Notes: generated by a model from the sequence alone, not told the origin. A DNA stretch of 64,000 nucleotides from Streptomyces sp. NBC_01478 (GCF_036227225.1 NZ_CP109444.1:8351501-8415500); one strand, 5' to 3'. Numbered from the stretch's first letter, positions 26,565-35,128 are shown. Translations and numbers: made by a program.

Positions 26565-27128
26565 ATGCGATTTCCCGGTCACGGTCACCGCCACCCCGAA
26601 GACGTCGTGATCGGCCCCCTGGACCTCTCGGCCCGCGTGGACGAAGCCCTGGCCGTACAAGCCCTCGCATTCGGCCTGGGCCAGGATGAGGTAGCGGTAC
26701 GACGCCAAATCGTCCTGCGCCACATGACCTACCCCGGCGCCCGCGCCCTCGGCGCCACCACCGAAGGCCGACTGGTCGGTTTTGTCTACGGCATGCCCAA
26801 CAACCGCACCCACTGGTGGTCCACCGTCGTAGAGCCGTACCTCCGAGCCCGCGACCACGACGAATGGCTCGACCACTCCTTCGTGATCACCGAGCTGCAC
26901 GTCCATCCGCACTACCAGAACCGCGGCGCGGGCCGTTCCCTGATCACCACCATCACGGACGCGGCCACCGAACCCCGCTCGATCCTCTCCGCGATCGACA
27001 CCGACAGCCCGGCCCGGGGCCTCTACCGCTCCCTCGGCTACGAGGACCTCGCCCGCCAGGTCCTGTTCCCGAGCGCCCCGAAGCCGTACGCAGTCATGGG
27101 CGCCCCCTTGCCGCTCCGCCGCCGTTAA
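26565..27128 (+). CDS. GNAT family N-acetyltransferase
   Basis: Predicted GNAT enzyme of 187 aa. The acetyl-CoA binding strand-loop-helix reads ITELHVHPHYQNRGAGRSLI and the late motif is ARGLYRSLGYEDL. ATG 26565 (MRFPGHGHRHPEDVV) is preferred; an upstream GTG lies within the dispersed repeat. No Shine-Dalgarno sequence is visible before this ATG. A -10-like TACTCT ends 6 nt before it, so the mRNA may be leaderless. Substrate unknown. Confidence 0.82.
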   Translation: MRFPGHGHRHPEDVVIGPLDLSARVDEALAVQALAFGLGQDEVAVRRQIVLRHMTYPGARALGATTEGRLVGFVYGMPNNRTHWWSTVVEPYLRARDHDEWLDHSFVITELHVHPHYQNRGAGRSLITTITDAATEPRSILSAIDTDSPARGLYRSLGYEDLARQVLFPSAPKPYAVMGAPLPLRRR

Positions 27129-27201
27129 CCGATTTCCACCGGCACAGCGAGCCCGGCTAACCTCCTAGCCATCACCCTTTCCCGGCAGGAGTACAGGAAC
27201 C

Positions 27202-28905
27202 ATGGCGAACGCACCGGTCCAGCGCATGTCCCAGTTGATGGCGAAGACGCTGCGCGACGACCCGGCGGACGCCGAGGTCCTCAGTCACAAGCTGCTCGTG
27301 CGGGCCGGCTACGTCCGCCGTACCGCGGCCGGCATCTGGTCCTGGCTGCCCCTGGGCAAGAAGGTCCTCTCGAACGTCGAGCGGATCGTGCGTGAGGAGA
27401 TGGACGCGATCGGCGCCCAGGAGGTGCTGCTCCCCGCGATCCTGCCCCGCGAGCCGTACGAGGCGACCGGCCGCTGGGAGGAGTACGGCCCCGAGCTGTT
27501 CCGCCTCAAGGACCGCAAGGGCGGCGACTACCTCCTCGGCCCGACCCACGAGGAGATCTTCACGCTGATCGTGAAGGACCAGGCGTCCTCCTACAAGGAC
27601 CTGCCGGTCATCCTCTACCAGATCCAGAACAAGTACCGCGACGAGGCCCGCCCGCGGGCCGGTGTGCTGCGAGGCCGTGAGTTCCTGATGAAGGACTCGT
27701 ACTCCTTCGACACCGAGGACGAGGGCCTCGCCCACTCCTACGCCCTGCACCGCGAGGCCTACCAGAAGGTCTTCGCGCGCCTGGGCCTCGACTACCGCAT
27801 CTGCGCCGCGACCGCGGGCGCGATGGGCGGCTCGAAGTCGGAGGAGTTCCTGGCCCCCGCCGAGGCCGGCGAGGACACCTTCGCCGACTGCCCGAACTGC
27901 GACTTCGCCGCCAACACCGAAGCGATCACATACGAGTTGAAGCCCGTGGACGCCGCCGGCGTGCCCGCGCTCGAAGAGATCCCGACCCCCGACACCCCCA
28001 CCATCGAGACCCTCGCCGCCCACCTCGGCGTCGAGGCCTCCGCCACGCTGAAGAACCTCCTCGTGAAGGTCGACGGCGAGATCGTGGCCGTAGGAGTGCC
28101 CGGTGACCGCGAGGTCGACCTCGGCAAGGTCGAGGCCCATTTCGCCCCCGCCGCAGTCGAGTTGGTGACGGCGGAGGACTTCACCGGCCGCCCCGACCTG
28201 GTGCGTGGCTACGTCGGCCCGCAGGGTCTGGGCGACAAGGTCACGTACATCGCCGACCCGCGCGTGGCCCCCGGCACGGCATGGATCACCGGCGCCAACA
28301 AGGAGGGCACGCACGCCAAGAACGTCGTCGCGGGCCGTGACTTCGAGGTCGGCGAGTACGTCGACGTCGTGGTCGTGCAGGAGGGCGACCCCTGCCCCAA
28401 GTGCGGCACCGGCCTCAAGCTGGACCGTGCCATCGAGATCGGCCACATCTTCCAGTTGGGCCGCAAGTACGCCGACGCCCTCAAGCTCGACGTCCTCGGC
28501 CAGCACGGCAAGCCGGTCCGCGTGACCATGGGCTCCTACGGCATCGGCGTCTCCCGCGCGGTCGCCGCCCTCGCCGAGCAGACCGCCGACGACAAGGGCC
28601 TGTGCTGGCCCGCCGAGGTCGCTCCGGCCGACGTGCACGTCGTAGCTGCCGGCAAGGCCCTCCAGACCGAACTCGCCCTCGACGTCTCCGAGAAGCTGCG
28701 CGCGGCCGGCCTGCGCGTTCTGGTCGACGACCGCGCCGGGGTCTCCCCGGGCGTGAAGTTCACCGACTCGGAGCTGATCGGCGTACCGAAGATCCTGGTC
28801 GCGGGCCGTCGCTCCGCCGAGGGCGTCCTGGAGCTGAAGGACCGCAGGACCGGCGAGCGCGAGGAACTGACGGTCGACGAGGCGATCGCACGCCTCACCG
28901 CGTAA
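27202..28905 (+). CDS. proS: Prolyl-tRNA synthetase, bacterial editing type
   Basis: Charges tRNA-Pro and deacylates Ala-tRNA-Pro, 567 aa, full length. Class II motif 1 is near [18 protein letters not shown], motif 2 near [17 protein letters not shown], and motif 3 near [14 protein letters not shown]. The inserted editing domain (about residues 225-390) is present, marking it as the long prokaryote-type enzyme, and an anticodon-binding domain closes the protein ([17 protein letters not shown]). ATG 27202 follows AGGAGTACAGGAACC. Confidence 0.97.
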   Translation: MANAPVQRMSQLMAKTLRDDPADAEVLSHKLLVRAGYVRRTAAGIWSWLPLGKKVLSNVERIVREEMDAIGAQEVLLPAILPREPYEATGRWEEYGPELFRLKDRKGGDYLLGPTHEEIFTLIVKDQASSYKDLPVILYQIQNKYRDEARPRAGVLRGREFLMKDSYSFDTEDEGLAHSYALHREAYQKVFARLGLDYRICAATAGAMGGSKSEEFLAPAEAGEDTFADCPNCDFAANTEAITYELKPVDAAGVPALEEIPTPDTPTIETLAAHLGVEASATLKNLLVKVDGEIVAVGVPGDREVDLGKVEAHFAPAAVELVTAEDFTGRPDLVRGYVGPQGLGDKVTYIADPRVAPGTAWITGANKEGTHAKNVVAGRDFEVGEYVDVVVVQEGDPCPKCGTGLKLDRAIEIGHIFQLGRKYADALKLDVLGQHGKPVRVTMGSYGIGVSRAVAALAEQTADDKGLCWPAEVAPADVHVVAAGKALQTELALDVSEKLRAAGLRVLVDDRAGVSPGVKFTDSELIGVPKILVAGRRSAEGVLELKDRRTGEREELTVDEAIARLTA

Positions 28906-28952
28906 GCGGCGATCACCGGGGCCTTGTTGAAGCCTCAAGCAATTTAAGATTC

Positions 28953-29039
28953 CTCTCAGAGAGTTCTCGGGAGGCGTATGGGCGCCTCACAGACTTCTCT
29001 CAGGCTGGTCCCCGACCGTAGTACGTGACAGAGCGTCAC
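28953..29039 (+). promoter_or_regulatory. Repeat motifs upstream of the flavin-redox operon
   Basis: Two exact copies of CTCTCAG (28953-28959 and 28997-29003) are 44 bp apart, about four helical turns. An inverted repeat GTGAC-N5-GTCAC (29025-29039) lies 17 nt before the first start codon. Both are plausible regulator sites; the regulator is unknown. Confidence 0.35.
28971..28988 (+). terminator. Small hairpin after proS
   Basis: GAGGCG-TATGGG-CGCCTC, a 6-bp stem with a 6-nt loop, 65 nt after the proS stop. It could be a weak terminator or part of the control region of the next operon. Confidence 0.3.
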
Positions 29040-29056
29040 TGCGGAGGGGAACGGTC

Positions 29057-29407
29057 ATGACAGTCAAGGAGCGTGGGGCCGCTACGGCGGTCCGCAGAGG
29101 CAAGCGGCGCATCGCGGCCGCCACGGCAGCGGTCACGCTGGCGGCGGCGGCCGGGGTGTTCGCCCTGGTCGGCACGATGCAGTCGGACGCGGAGGCGGAC
29201 ACGGCGGCGAGCACCACGACGACGACCAGCTCGTCGTCACCCTCGCCGTCCGCCTCTTCTTCAACCTCGTCCACGTCGGACAGCTCGTCCTCGTCCTCGT
29301 CCTCGTCTTCTTCATCCTCTTCATCCTCGTCGGACCTCCAGTCGTCCTCGTCCGGTGTGACCTCGTCCTCCGGCGACTCCACCGACTCCACGTCGGGAGC
29401 GTCGTGA
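29057..29407 (+). CDS. Ser-rich exported protein with C-terminal possible flavinylation motif
   Basis: Unusual 116-aa protein. A basic N-terminus and one hydrophobic segment (residues about 20-41, IAAATAAVTLAAAAGVFALV) would anchor or export it. Nearly all of the remaining 70 residues are Ser, Thr, Pro or Asp, including an unbroken Ser run of about 17 residues encoded by mixed TCC/TCG/TCT/TCA codons. The extreme C-terminus is DSTSGAS, which fits the approximate ApbE acceptor motif D-x-x-(S/T)-G-A-(S/T). The next gene is apbE, overlapping it (TGATG). No FMN_bind domain is present. ATG 29057 has GAGGGGA upstream. A flavin-carrier role is inferred from motif and position only; it could equally be a truncated relic of an FMN-binding protein. 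Confidence 0.7.
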   Translation: MTVKERGAATAVRRGKRRIAAATAAVTLAAAAGVFALVGTMQSDAEADTAASTTTTTSSSSPSPSASSSTSSTSDSSSSSSSSSSSSSSSSSDLQSSSSGVTSSSGDSTDSTSGAS

Positions 29408-30375
29408 TGAGTACGACGAGTGCAGCGCCCCTGCGCACGACTGCCGCCGCCGACTGGCGCGCCCTCGGGACCAGCGTCCGCCTGGTCGTCACCGACCCGG
29501 CCCTGCTGGACTCCTGCAACCTGCTCCTCGCCCGGCACCTCGCCGAGGTCGACGCGGCCTGCAGCCGGTTCCGTACCGACTCCGAACTGGCCGCGCTCGA
29601 CGCCTCGTTCGGCCGCCCGGTCGCGGTGAGCCCGCTGCTCGCCGAAGCCCTCGCGGTCGCCCTGCGCGCCGCCGAGGCGACGGACGGCGCGGTCGACCCG
29701 ACGGTCGGCTCGGCGATGAACGCCATCGGCTACGACCGCGACTTCACCCTCGTCCGCGAGGACGACCGCCCGGTCCGGCTCACCGTGAAGCGCGCACCGG
29801 GCTGGCGCACGATCGACCTGGACCCCGCGACGGGCACGGTCACCGTCCCGGCCGGCGTCCGCCTGGACCTCGGTGCCACGGCGAAGGCCTGGGCCGCCGA
29901 CAAGGCCGCCGCGATGCTCGCCGACGTGGCCGGCTGCGGAGTCCTGGTGAGCCTGGGCGGCGACACGGCGGTGGCGGGGGAGCCCCCGGCCGGCGGCTGG
30001 AACATCCGTGTCCAGGACGTCACCGGTTCCGTCGACGAGACGCCCGCGCACGGCACGTACGCCACGATCGGCCTGCGCTCCGGCGGCCTCGCCACCTCGG
30101 GCACGTCCGCCCGCAACTGGCGCCGGAGCGGCCACGAGCTGCACCACATCGTCGACCCGCGCACCGGCCTGCCCGTCCGCAGCCCGTGGCGCACGGTCTC
30201 GGTGGCGGCCGCGACCTGCGCCGACGCCAACGCGGCGAGCACGGCGTCCCTGGTCAAGGGCGCGGGTGCCGAACGCTGGCTGACCCGCCTCGGCCTGCCG
30301 GCCCGCCTGGTCGCCCAGGACGGCACGGTCGTCACGACCCCGGGCTGGCCCACCTCCCCGGCGGTCGCCGTATGA
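29407..30375 (+). CDS. apbE: FAD:protein FMN transferase
   Basis: Transfers FMN from FAD to a Thr or Ser of target proteins using Mg2+, 322 aa. Family motifs visible are FRTDSELAAL, the FAD/metal-binding RLDLGATAKAWAADKAA, LVSLGGDTAVAG, GGLATSGTSARNW and HHIVDPRTGLPV. No lipoprotein signal is seen, so it probably works in the cytoplasm. ATG 29407 overlaps the upstream stop; a GTG at 29404 is an alternative. Its stop overlaps the following membrane gene. The likely flavinylation target is the Ser-rich upstream product or a protein elsewhere. Confidence 0.93.
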   Translation: MSTTSAAPLRTTAAADWRALGTSVRLVVTDPALLDSCNLLLARHLAEVDAACSRFRTDSELAALDASFGRPVAVSPLLAEALAVALRAAEATDGAVDPTVGSAMNAIGYDRDFTLVREDDRPVRLTVKRAPGWRTIDLDPATGTVTVPAGVRLDLGATAKAWAADKAAAMLADVAGCGVLVSLGGDTAVAGEPPAGGWNIRVQDVTGSVDETPAHGTYATIGLRSGGLATSGTSARNWRRSGHELHHIVDPRTGLPVRSPWRTVSVAAATCADANAASTASLVKGAGAERWLTRLGLPARLVAQDGTVVTTPGWPTSPAVAV

Positions 30376-30953
30376 GCTCCGAGATCCTCTGGTACGCCAA
30401 CCGTGCCACCGGAGCCGTCTGCCTGGTCCTGTTCACGGTCGTGGTCCTGCTGGGCATCGCGGTCCGCCTGCGCACGCGACTCCCCGGCCTGCCCCGCTTC
30501 GGCACGGTGAACCTCCACCGCACCCTCTCCCTCTCCGCGACCGCGTTCCTGGCGCTGCACATCGCGGTGGCGGTGATCGACGGCTACGTGAACATCACCG
30601 TCCTGGACGCGGTCGTCCCCTTCGTCTCCGACTACGAGCCGCTCTGGCTCGGCCTGGGCACGGTCGCCCTCGACCTGATGCTCGCGGTCCTGGTCACCAG
30701 CCTCCTGCGGGAACGCATCGGCCACCGCACCTGGCGGGCGCTCCACTGGCTCGCGTACGCCTCCTGGCCCGTCGCCCTGATCCACGGCATCGGCATCGGC
30801 ACGGACACCGGCACCGACTGGATGACCTGGCTGACCGTGTCCTGCGTGGCCGCCGTGGTCGCCGCCTTCGGTATCCGCCTGGCCCACTCCGCCCGTGACG
30901 CCCGCCGCACCCCCGCAGCCCTGCTCCGCACCGCCGAAGGAGCCCGCTCATGA
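30372..30953 (+). CDS. Ferric-reductase-like transmembrane heme protein
   Basis: Membrane cytochrome-b-like protein of 193 aa with about five membrane helices. Paired His residues suited to bind b-type heme occur in NLHRTLSLSATAFLALHIAV and in ALHWLAYASWPVALIHGIG. This fits the ferric reductase/NOX transmembrane family without its cytoplasmic FAD/NAD domain, the role of which may be taken by the NuoF-like protein and ferredoxin encoded next. It overlaps apbE and the NuoF-like gene by 4 nt each. It would pass electrons across the membrane, perhaps to an outer flavin. Confidence 0.85.
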   Translation: MSSEILWYANRATGAVCLVLFTVVVLLGIAVRLRTRLPGLPRFGTVNLHRTLSLSATAFLALHIAVAVIDGYVNITVLDAVVPFVSDYEPLWLGLGTVALDLMLAVLVTSLLRERIGHRTWRALHWLAYASWPVALIHGIGIGTDTGTDWMTWLTVSCVAAVVAAFGIRLAHSARDARRTPAALLRTAEGARS

Positions 30954-32176
30954 CCACCACGACCACGACCTTCACCGACGTCTACATGTCCCCCCGCCTC
31001 CTCGCCCCCGGCGGCACCGCGGCCGACCTCGCCACCCACGAACTCCGCTACGGCCCACTGTCGTACGGCGATCCCGACGCCCTGCTGAGAACCGTCGCCG
31101 AGTCCGGCCTCACCGGACGCGGAGGCGCCGCGTTCCCGATGTACCGCAAGCTCGTCGCGGTGGCCGACGCGAGCCGCCGCACGGGCCGCGCACCCGTGGT
31201 CGTGGCGAACGGCGCGGAGGGCGAACCGGCCAGCCGCAAGGACAAGACACTCCTGCGCCTGTCACCCCATCTGGTCTTGGACGGGCTGCAGTTGGCGGCC
31301 AGAGCGGTGGGCGCGGGGGAGGCGCACCTGGCGGTGGAGGACGGTGCCTCCTACCTCGAGTCGGCCCTGGCGCAGCGAAACGATCCGCTGAAGGTGACGG
31401 TCGTCCGCCTGCCCAAACGCTTCCTCTCCGGCCAGGCGTCGGCCCTCGCGCAGTACGTCTCCGGGAACGCCCCGCTGCCCCGCCACCAGCGCCCGCCGGT
31501 CCGCGAACGCGGTGTGCACCGGGCCCCCACGCTCGTCCAGAACGTGGAAACCCTGGCCCACCTGGCCCTGGTCGCCCGCTACGGCGCCGACTGGTTCCGC
31601 AGCGCGGGCACGCCCGCCCAGCCCGGCAGCACGCTGTGCACCCTGCATGTGCCGGGCCGCGAAGTCCGGGTCGTGGAAGCCCCGTTCGGCCTCCCCCTGA
31701 ACCGACTCCTGCCCCTGCAAGGGACATCGGCGGTACTGGTCGGTGGCTACCACGGCACCTGGATCCCGGCCGCCGAGGCAGCCCAACGCACGCTCGACGC
31801 AGCCGACTTGGGAGCAGGCGTCCTCGCCGCACTCCCCACCGACCGCTGCGGAGTGGCCGAAACCGCCCGCGTCCTGCGCTACTTGGCCCTGCAGTCGGCC
31901 GGCCAGTGCGGCCCCTGCCTCAACGGCCTCCCGCGCATCGCCTCCGCCTTCCAGACCCTGGCCACGCCCGGCCCCCAGGCCAACACCCGCGAGAACGTGG
32001 CCCGTTGGTCGGGCCTGGTCGAAGGCCGGGGCGCCTGCCACCACCCCGACGGCACGGTCCGCCTGGTCCGCAGCGCACTCACTACCTTCGCGGCCGAACT
32101 GGACGCCCACGCAAGGGGCTTGTGCACCGCGAGCGACTCGACACCTTTGCTGCCTATTCCGAATGAGGCCCACTGA
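30950..32176 (+). CDS. NuoF-like NADH-oxidising flavoprotein with incomplete Fe-S motif
   Basis: Resembles the 51-kDa FMN/NADH subunit of complex I, 408 aa, cytoplasmic. NADH and FMN motifs are clear: GLTGRGGAAFPMYRKL (near residue 57) and VVVANGAEGEPASRKDK (near 85). A SLBB-like domain follows, then the iron-sulfur region. There the usual ESCG-x-C-x-PC motif reads QSAGQCGPCLNG, so the first cysteine is Ala; two Cys and a distal Cys (GACHHPDG) remain. A [3Fe-4S] cluster or an alternative fourth ligand is therefore possible. It is coupled upstream to the heme protein and lies 2 nt before the ferredoxin gene. Confidence 0.87.
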   Translation: MTTTTTTFTDVYMSPRLLAPGGTAADLATHELRYGPLSYGDPDALLRTVAESGLTGRGGAAFPMYRKLVAVADASRRTGRAPVVVANGAEGEPASRKDKTLLRLSPHLVLDGLQLAARAVGAGEAHLAVEDGASYLESALAQRNDPLKVTVVRLPKRFLSGQASALAQYVSGNAPLPRHQRPPVRERGVHRAPTLVQNVETLAHLALVARYGADWFRSAGTPAQPGSTLCTLHVPGREVRVVEAPFGLPLNRLLPLQGTSAVLVGGYHGTWIPAAEAAQRTLDAADLGAGVLAALPTDRCGVAETARVLRYLALQSAGQCGPCLNGLPRIASAFQTLATPGPQANTRENVARWSGLVEGRGACHHPDGTVRLVRSALTTFAAELDAHARGLCTASDSTPLLPIPNEAH

Positions 32177-32178
32177 CC

Positions 32179-32403
32179 ATGGACCAGAAGACACCCCAGA
32201 AGATCGACATCGACTGGACGTCCTGCCAGGGACATGGCCTGTGCGCGGAACTCCTCCCGGACCACATCACCCTGGACGAGTGGGGATACCCCTTGGTGGA
32301 CGGAGCCCCAATACCGCCCCGCACGATAAAACGCGCGCGCCGAGCGGCCTCAGACTGTCCGGTCCTGGCCTTGAAACTAACGGCAACTGGAGCGCCCCTT
32401 TAG
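32179..32403 (+). CDS. [3Fe-4S]-type ferredoxin
   Basis: Small electron carrier of 74 aa. It has three cluster cysteines only: SCQGHGLC (residues 16 and 22) and SDCPVLAL (residue 60), the pattern of single-cluster [3Fe-4S] ferredoxins of Streptomyces. It probably exchanges electrons with the NuoF-like protein encoded 2 nt upstream, within the five-gene redox operon. The stop codon lies inside a hairpin that may end the operon. Confidence 0.9.
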   Translation: MDQKTPQKIDIDWTSCQGHGLCAELLPDHITLDEWGYPLVDGAPIPPRTIKRARRAASDCPVLALKLTATGAPL

Positions 32404-32409
32404 GGGCGC
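32392..32409 (+). terminator. Hairpin at the end of the ferredoxin gene
   Basis: GCGCCCC-TTTA-GGGGCGC: a 7-bp GC stem with a 4-nt loop, with the ferredoxin TAG in the loop and stem. Its right arm is the first part of dispersed repeat copy 3. Confidence 0.5.
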
Positions 32410-32470
32410 GGGTCTGTATCGATTTGCGGCTCCGCCGCGTGGGCGCGACCAGCCCCAACGCACCCGCAGA
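32401..32470 (+). repeat. Dispersed intergenic repeat, copy 3
   Basis: TAGGGGCGCGGGTCTGTATC, then TTGCGGCTCCGCCGCGTGGG, CGCGACCAGCCCC and CACCCGCAGA. Fills the gap between the convergent ferredoxin and AsnC-type genes. Same order of blocks as copy 1 but opposite orientation. Confidence 0.8.
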
Positions 32471-32498
32471 CCGAAAACAACCTGCCCCCCCCTGAGCT

Positions 32499-33494
32499 CT
32501 ACCGCCAAAAATCCATAGCCACCCGCCCCTCAATCCGCCCCCGCTCATCCAACAAACACCCACCCAACTTCACCGGCCGCAACGTCACCGCCCGATCAAC
32601 AATCTCCAACCGAGACAACTTCGCCACCATCTCGCTCTCCAACCCCACCGCATCCCCCGGAGACCGCAACCACACCCCGACCAGCAAATTCGCCGCCCCG
32701 CTGACTGCCGCGCACATCCGCACCTCAGGAAACCGACCGAGCGTCCGAGCCGACCGCTCCAACTGATCCGGCGGCACCCGCAACCACAGCAACATCGTCA
32801 CCGGCGCAGGAGACAGAGACCGAGCTATCTCACACCGCAGCCGAATCACCCCACCCGCCAGAGCCGCCCCCAAATGCCGCCGGACGGTACTCGCGCCAAC
32901 CCCCAGCCGCGAAGCCAACTCCGCATGTGAGGCACGGGCGTTCTCCCCAAGGGCAAGCAACAGGTCACGATCCAGCTCCCCGAACCGCGGTGACATCCCG
33001 GGCGAGGGCTCCGCCGCCATGAGCAACCTCCGCTGCTCACGCGAGATCGCCCGCACCTGCCACCGACTCCCCTCCGCATACATCCGCGGCGCCACCAACG
33101 TCCGAGTCCCCACCACGCCCCGCAGCCCCGAGACCCGGTCGACGACATACCGGGACACCCCCTCCAGGCTCGACGCCACCAGATGCAGCACCAGATCGCA
33201 GGGCCCCGCCACATAGTCGACGGCAGTCAACTGCGCGTCGCCGGCCACCGTGCGCGCCACCCGCATCGCCTCGCCGGGCGCGCAGTCCACCTGCACGAAC
33301 GCGAAGGCCAGCCGTTCCCCGACCGCCGCGCCCGGATAGGCGGTCAGCCACGCCTCACGCCGCTCGACCAGCCGGTCCCAGTGCCGGGCGACCGTCACGG
33401 GCCCGACCCCCAGCGCTCTGCCGATCAGCGACCAGGGGGCGCGCGGCCGGAGCTGCAACGCGTTGACCAGAGCGAGGTCGGATTCGGACAGCAT
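32499..33494 (-). CDS. AsnC/Lrp-family regulator with two HTH-ligand modules
   Basis: Transcription factor of 331 aa, about twice the usual Lrp length. It has two winged-helix AsnC-type DNA-binding segments: SESDLALVNALQLRPRAPWS at the N-terminus and FGELDRDLLLALGENARASH near residue 175. Each is followed by an alpha/beta ligand-binding domain. The ATG at 33494 has GAGG about 9 nt upstream; the open frame continues further without a good start. It diverges from the amidohydrolase-symporter operon, the usual position for a local regulator. Control of that operon by an amino acid or peptide signal is inferred. Confidence 0.85.
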   Translation of the reverse strand: MLSESDLALVNALQLRPRAPWSLIGRALGVGPVTVARHWDRLVERREAWLTAYPGAAVGERLAFAFVQVDCAPGEAMRVARTVAGDAQLTAVDYVAGPCDLVLHLVASSLEGVSRYVVDRVSGLRGVVGTRTLVAPRMYAEGSRWQVRAISREQRRLLMAAEPSPGMSPRFGELDRDLLLALGENARASHAELASRLGVGASTVRRHLGAALAGGVIRLRCEIARSLSPAPVTMLLWLRVPPDQLERSARTLGRFPEVRMCAAVSGAANLLVGVWLRSPGDAVGLESEMVAKLSRLEIVDRAVTLRPVKLGGCLLDERGRIEGRVAMDFWR

Positions 33495-33674
33495 GGCGGA
33501 TCCCTCGGATTGGCGGCCGTTGTACGGCGGATCTCTCCAGAATTTGCTGCGGTGATGCACCGCCCTCTCATCATTACCGACCAGAAGCGCGGTCCGTACG
33601 GCGCCCGGCGCACGAGCGTCCGCCCGGCTGGGCAGCGTCCTGGAGTTGCGGGAGTGACCTACGAGGGGAACAGG

Positions 33675-34895
33675 ATGACTCTGAGAGACGACGCCGGCGA
33701 GCTCCAGGGCGAACTGGCCGTCCTGCGCCGGGCGTTGCACCAGGAACCGGAGATCGGCCTGCACCTGCCGCGAACGCAGGAGAAGGTGCTGGCCGCGCTG
33801 GACGGACTGCCGCTGGAGATCAGCACCGGCACGTCACTGTCCTCCGTGACGGCAGTCCTGCGCGGCGGTGGCGGCGAGCCCGGCGGCCCCGTCGTACTGC
33901 TGCGCGGAGACATGGACGGTCTGCCGGTCACCGAGCGCACCGGCGCGGAGTTCACCTCCCGGATCGACGGCGCCATGCACGCCTGCGGCCACGACCTGCA
34001 CACCGCAGGACTCGTCGGCGCCGCCCGGCTGCTCGCCGGTCGGCGCGAGAACCTCGCCGGGGACGTGGTGTTCATGTTCCAGCCGGGGGAGGAGGGCTGG
34101 GACGGCGCCGGGCACATGGTCGAGGAGGGCGTCCTGACGGCGGCGGGCCGCCCGGTCGACGCGGCCTACGGACTGCACGTCAGCTCGTCGTCGTACCCCA
34201 CCGGCGTCTTCAGCTCCCGCCCCGGCACGCTGATGGCGGCCTCGGCGGGCCTGCACGTGCGCGTCGTAGGAGCGGGCGGGCACGGCTCGCGGCCGCACGC
34301 CGCGCTGGACCCGGTGCCGGTGGCCTGCGAGATGGTCACCGCGCTGCAGACGATGGTGACCCGGCGCTTCGACGTCTTCGACCCGGTCGTGGTCACCGTC
34401 GGCACGTTCCACGCCGGCACCCGGCGCAACATCATCCCGGACGACGCCGTCTTCGAGGCGACCGTCCGCACCTTCACCCCGGCCGCCGCCGAACGCGCCG
34501 CCGAGGTCGCCGTACGCCTCTGCGAGGGCATCGCGGCGGCCCACGGCCTCACCGCCGAGGTCGAGTTCGTCCCCGAGTACCCGGTCACGGTCAACGACGT
34601 CGCCGAGCACGACTTCCTCGCCGACACCGTCCGCGAGGCCTTCGGCGAGGAGCGCTTCGAACCACTGGCCGACCCGATCACCGGCTCGGAGGACTTCTCC
34701 CGGGTCCTGGACCGGGTGCCGGGCGCCTTCGTCTTCCTCGGCGCCGACACCACCGGCGACCCGGAGACCGCGCCCGGCAACCACTCCCCGCTCGCCGCCT
34801 TCGACGACAGCGTTGTCTCCGACGGCTCCGCCCTGCTCGCCGAACTGGCCGTCCGCCGACTGGAACGGCTCAACTCCCTTGCCAAGGAGGCGTAG
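33675..34895 (+). CDS. M20-family metal-dependent amidohydrolase
   Basis: Zinc/cobalt peptidase-like hydrolase of 406 aa, similar to hippurate/N-acyl-amino-acid hydrolases and AbgB-type proteins. Metal and catalytic motifs: ALHQEPEIGLHLPRTQ, LLRGDMDGLPV, HACGHDLHTAGL, FMFQPGEEGWDGA and TGSEDFSRVL; the dimerisation domain lies between residues about 180 and 290 (GAGGHGSRPHAALDPV). ATG 33675 is chosen for the AGGGG 9 nt before it; an in-frame GTG at 33654 is less well placed. It is first of four overlapping genes. Likely cytoplasmic, releasing an amino acid from an N-acyl or dipeptide substrate. Confidence 0.9.
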   Translation: MTLRDDAGELQGELAVLRRALHQEPEIGLHLPRTQEKVLAALDGLPLEISTGTSLSSVTAVLRGGGGEPGGPVVLLRGDMDGLPVTERTGAEFTSRIDGAMHACGHDLHTAGLVGAARLLAGRRENLAGDVVFMFQPGEEGWDGAGHMVEEGVLTAAGRPVDAAYGLHVSSSSYPTGVFSSRPGTLMAASAGLHVRVVGAGGHGSRPHAALDPVPVACEMVTALQTMVTRRFDVFDPVVVTVGTFHAGTRRNIIPDDAVFEATVRTFTPAAAERAAEVAVRLCEGIAAAHGLTAEVEFVPEYPVTVNDVAEHDFLADTVREAFGEERFEPLADPITGSEDFSRVLDRVPGAFVFLGADTTGDPETAPGNHSPLAAFDDSVVSDGSALLAELAVRRLERLNSLAKEA

Positions 34896-35128
34896 TGCGC
34901 CCCTACCACCTGATCCCCGCCGTGCCCGCGCTGGCGCTGGCCCTCATGCCGTTCCTGCCGTTCGTGAACACCGACGGGCTGTGGTTCGGTCTGCCCCGGA
35001 TGCTCGTGTGGGGCGCGGCCTGGTGCGTGATGTGCACACCCGCGCTGCTGCTGACGGAGCGTCTGATGGCGCGCGACACCGCCGAGTTGACGGAGACCAC
35101 CGCGATCGCCGAGGGAGTCGACCAGTGA
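34895..35128 (+). CDS. DUF3311 small membrane protein
   Basis: 77-aa protein with two membrane spans (LIPAVPALALALMPFLPFVN and LVWGAAWCVMCTPALLLTE). DUF3311 proteins are typically encoded immediately before SSS-family symporters and may be accessory subunits. The GTG at 34895 overlaps the amidohydrolase stop (TAGTG), and its own stop overlaps the symporter GTG. Confidence 0.8.
   Translation: MRPYHLIPAVPALALALMPFLPFVNTDGLWFGLPRMLVWGAAWCVMCTPALLLTERLMARDTAELTETTAIAEGVDQ

Noticed and set aside
29285..29335. Phase-variable microsatellite in the Ser-rich gene
   Set aside because: Ser codons are mixed (TCC, TCG, TCT, TCA) and only short exact TCCTCG runs exist; too little uniform repeat to argue slippage.
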